Source of the DNA: Gammaproteobacteria bacterium
GTDB lineage: Bacteria > Pseudomonadota > Gammaproteobacteria > Acidiferrobacterales > SZUA-150
Length of the DNA: 9,881 nucleotides
Assembly (NCBI GenBank): GCA_029880755.1
Contig: JAOUNW010000078.1
Span: 1-9,881 of the forward strand
Reading direction: 5' to 3'
How positions within the stretch are numbered: position 1 is the first letter of the stretch; each line of letters begins with the position of its first letter. Position numbers and translations under genes: made by a program. Of the stretch, positions 8,080 to 9,881 are shown piece by piece. A model generated the notes under the pieces. The model was not told the DNA's origin. It saw only the letters and a program-made list of their open reading frames with translations, and did not search any database.

Positions 8080-8508
8080 ATGACTACCATCATCAGGACA
8101 TGTGTGTTCAGCCTATTGGCATGGAGCCTAATCAGTGGATCGGTATACGCGGCCGATCTAATGCAAATTGAAGTAAAACTTGACGGCGCTCAGTGTACGC
8201 CACCGGTTAACACCAAAGCTAACGGCTTGGCACAACTGTCACTCAACAAGGAAAGTGGCGAAATCAGTGGCATGATTACTTTGAAAAATATCGACGCTAA
8301 GAAGGCGCACATCCACTACGGCGAAACCGGAAAAGGTGGCAAGGTGTTGGTCAATCTTGAAAAATCCGATGCCGGTACATTCGTCGTGCCCGACTTCACC
8401 ACACTGGCAAAAGCCGATGTGGATACTCTGTTGAAAGGCGGCATGTATCTACAAGTTCATACAGCCCAATATCCGAAAGGCGAACTTCGCGGTCAGATCA
8501 TGCCGTAA
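8080..8508 (+). CDS. Secreted CHRD-domain protein
   Basis: The 142-residue protein starts at an ATG preceded by AAGAGGG with 6 nt spacing. A Sec signal peptide covers residues 1-24, with cleavage predicted after V-Y-A. The mature protein is one CHRD domain, named from chordin and widespread in bacterial exported proteins of unknown role. Visible family features are the opening L-D-G-A-Q-x-x-P-P-V segment at 34-43, S-G-E-I-S-G at 59-64, the A-H-I-H motif with His77 and His79, and the closing V-H-T-x-x-Y-P-K-G-E-L-R-G-Q-I at 126-140 with His127. The histidines hint at metal or ligand binding, but this is not established for the family. Cys39 takes a place where many members have Glu after G-A-Q, and is the only Cys in the mature chain. 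The gene is monocistronic in appearance, with a long palindrome starting 2 nt after its stop and a half element upstream. Confidence 0.93.
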   Translation: MTTIIRTCVFSLLAWSLISGSVYAADLMQIEVKLDGAQCTPPVNTKANGLAQLSLNKESGEISGMITLKNIDAKKAHIHYGETGKGGKVLVNLEKSDAGTFVVPDFTTLAKADVDTLLKGGMYLQVHTAQYPKGELRGQIMP

Positions 8509-8510
8509 AA

Positions 8511-8572
8511 AAACCGGGGTCGGAACTCAATTATTGCTAATATTAGCAATAATTGAGTTCCGACCCCGGTTT
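8511..8572. repeat. Perfect 62-bp palindrome, full copy of an interspersed element
   Basis: Two 31-bp arms (8511-8541 and 8542-8572) are exact reverse complements with no loop; the centre is GCTAAT|ATTAGC. The outer ends are AAACCGGGGTC and GACCCCGGTTT. It starts 2 nt after the CHRD stop codon, and a near-identical single arm occurs at 7880-7910, so it is an interspersed repeat and not a unique terminator. As RNA it would form a very stable hairpin able to stop transcription or protect the mRNA 3' end, although no U-run follows. Its GGGGTC-type ends resemble short repeats found beside Y1-type (IS200/REP-associated) transposases in proteobacteria. That family link is from memory and is uncertain. 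Confidence 0.96.
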
Positions 8573-8627
8573 ATAAATTATCCGCTAGCGCCATAAATAC
8601 GCTTCGTGTAAGTTCATCTAACAACAC

Positions 8628-8633
8628 AAGGAG
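8628..8633 (+). promoter_or_regulatory. Ribosome binding site of the amine oxidase-like gene
   Basis: AAGGAG sits 6 nt before the ATG at 8640. It supports this start, and hence the long pre-Tat segment, over the later in-frame ATGs at codons 11 and 20, which lack such a site. Confidence 0.85.
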
Positions 8634-8639
8634 TGAAAT

Positions 8640-9881
8640 ATGGCGCACACAAGCACATTTCGAAATCTTATGCGTTTGCTGCAACAAGCGCGGCGTATGT
8701 ATCTGCTGGAAGCAGGTTTACCAAAACCGATTGACCGAGAGGCGTTTCGCGCCAGCCGGCGTCAGTTCCTTGGCAGGACGGCGTTGGGTGGAGCAGGCAG
8801 TGTAATGCTTGCGACAATGCCGGGGTTAATGCGCGACGCGCTGGCGGATAACCTTAGCACTAGTCGCATCGCCATTATCGGTGGCGGGCTTGCCGGATTG
8901 AATGCGGCGTATCAATTAAAAAAGGCGGGGCTAAACGCTGATGTCTACGAGGGCAGACATCGTCTGGGTGGCCGCGTGCATTCGGTTTCCTTTCCTAATA
9001 GCAATGGTTTAATCGTCGAGGCCGGTGCCGAATTTATTAACACCGACCATGACGACATGATGTCCCTGGTGACGGATTTGGGTTTACCATTGTTTGATCG
9101 TCACGCAGATGCGATGGCCTCCGACACGCCCGGCAGCGCATATTATTTCGAAGGCAAATCATGGAGTGAAGCAGAAATGGCACTGCTGCTCCAAGCATTA
9201 GCGGCACAAATTTCCCAGGATGCCGAATTGTTAGATACCGACTGGGATACTTATGCGCCAGTGTTTGATCAGCTTTCGGTCACAGCTTACCTGGACCAAC
9301 ACGCGGATTTAATTCCGCAGGGATTCATTCGCCAGCTGATGGAAAACGCCATTCGTGTGGAATACGGTGTAGAACCCGACGACTCCAGTGCATTGCAACT
9401 GCTGTTTCTGTTGCCCACGGTGGATGGGCACTCGGTAGAGCTATTGGGTTACAGCGATGAAGCTTTTAACATCGTCGACGGCAATGCCCGCATCATTGAC
9501 GGTTTAGCAGATGCCCTCACCGGACAAATTCACACCGGTATGGTACTTAAAGAGTTGGAAATGGAAGAGGAGGGCGGCCCCATAGAACTGGAATTTACCA
9601 ATGGGGAATCCATAGAAGCCGATTACGTGATTCTCGCCCTGCCGTTCACTGCTTTACGCCATGTACGCTTGAACGCACCCTTACCCGGGCGACTGAAGCA
9701 ATTTATCAAGCAAGTGGATCTGGGTAACAACGAAAAACTGCTGGCCGGCTTTCAACAGCGCAGCTGGCACGCCGAGGGAGGCTTTACTCTGGATGCCTGG
9801 ACCGACCTGGATTTCGCTTCCTTGTGGGACGCCTCCCAACGTCAGGGGGAACTGGAAAATGGTGTATTAACCTACTACCTC
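8640..9881 (+). CDS. Tat-exported FAD-dependent amine oxidase-type flavoprotein, C-terminus beyond window
   Basis: The frame is open for 414 codons to the window edge, so the end is missing. A twin-arginine signal S-R-R-Q-F-L-G lies at residues 39-45, followed by a glycine/alanine-rich hydrophobic stretch. This implies export of a folded, cofactor-loaded enzyme. It is preceded by an unusually long basic segment of 38 residues. The FAD-binding Rossmann motif is I-I-G-G-G-L-A-G-L-N-A-A-Y at about 79-91, and the second nucleotide-contact motif Y-E-G-R-H-R-L-G-G-R-V-H-S lies at about 103-115. Both are typical of the flavin amine oxidase superfamily (monoamine oxidase, L-amino-acid oxidase, polyamine oxidase, phytoene desaturase-like). 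An E-A-G-A-E-F-I segment and a later Y-V-I-L-A-L-P-F motif also fit. The likely reaction is oxidation of an amine or amino acid with release of peroxide; the substrate cannot be assigned because the C-terminal part is absent. Confidence 0.92.
   Translation, partial: MAHTSTFRNLMRLLQQARRMYLLEAGLPKPIDREAFRASRRQFLGRTALGGAGSVMLATMPGLMRDALADNLSTSRIAIIGGGLAGLNAAYQLKKAGLNADVYEGRHRLGGRVHSVSFPNSNGLIVEAGAEFINTDHDDMMSLVTDLGLPLFDRHADAMASDTPGSAYYFEGKSWSEAEMALLLQALAAQISQDAELLDTDWDTYAPVFDQLSVTAYLDQHADLIPQGFIRQLMENAIRVEYGVEPDDSSALQLLFLLPTVDGHSVELLGYSDEAFNIVDGNARIIDGLADALTGQIHTGMVLKELEMEEEGGPIELEFTNGESIEADYVILALPFTALRHVRLNAPLPGRLKQFIKQVDLGNNEKLLAGFQQRSWHAEGGFTLDAWTDLDFASLWDASQRQGELENGVLTYYL

Noticed and set aside
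8511..8572. Integron attC site or CRISPR repeat
   Set aside because: There is no array, no spacer pattern and no bulged-arm architecture; the palindrome is perfect and loop-less.
8553..8579. A possible promoter for the oxidase gene using TTGAGT inside the palindrome and TAAATT downstream
   Set aside because: The spacing is only 15 bp and the -10 match is poor.

Overview
The window looks like a chromosomal stretch of a Gram-negative proteobacterium, probably a gammaproteobacterium. This is inferred from an RND efflux permease with a TolC-type outer-membrane partner, a lipoprotein with a lipobox, a Tat-type signal peptide, clear Shine-Dalgarno sites and moderate GC content. No phage, plasmid-replication, CRISPR, tRNA or rRNA gene was recognised.

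Layout. (1) Bases 1-1482, minus strand: the 5' part of a large surface lipoprotein built of Ig-like/PKD-like beta-sandwich repeats, running off the left edge. (2) Bases 1483-1736: divergent intergenic region. (3) Bases 1737-6265, plus strand: a two-gene efflux operon, an RND permease overlapping a TolC-family protein by 4 bp (ATGA), with no periplasmic adaptor gene in view. (4) Bases 6266-6476: intergenic region with two AT-rich inverted repeats. (5) Bases 6477-7874: an orphan membrane sensor histidine kinase. (6) Bases 7880-7910: one arm of an interspersed palindromic element. (7) Bases 8080-8508: a small secreted CHRD-domain protein. (8) Bases 8511-8572: a perfect 62-bp palindrome, the full form of the same element. 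(9) Base 8640 to the right edge: a Tat-exported, FAD-dependent amine oxidase-type flavoprotein, open at the window end.

Functionally, the permease and outer-membrane protein should form an export machine with an adaptor encoded elsewhere. The kinase could sense an envelope signal, but its response regulator is not in the window and nothing in the sequence ties it to either neighbour. The CHRD protein and the amine oxidase are both predicted to be exported and may be neighbours only by position.

The most unusual structure is the palindromic element. A full copy and a half copy each start within a few bases of a stop codon, and their outer arms bracket the CHRD gene as inverted repeats. Nothing here proves a new system. 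The palindromic element and the adaptor-less efflux pair are the best leads.
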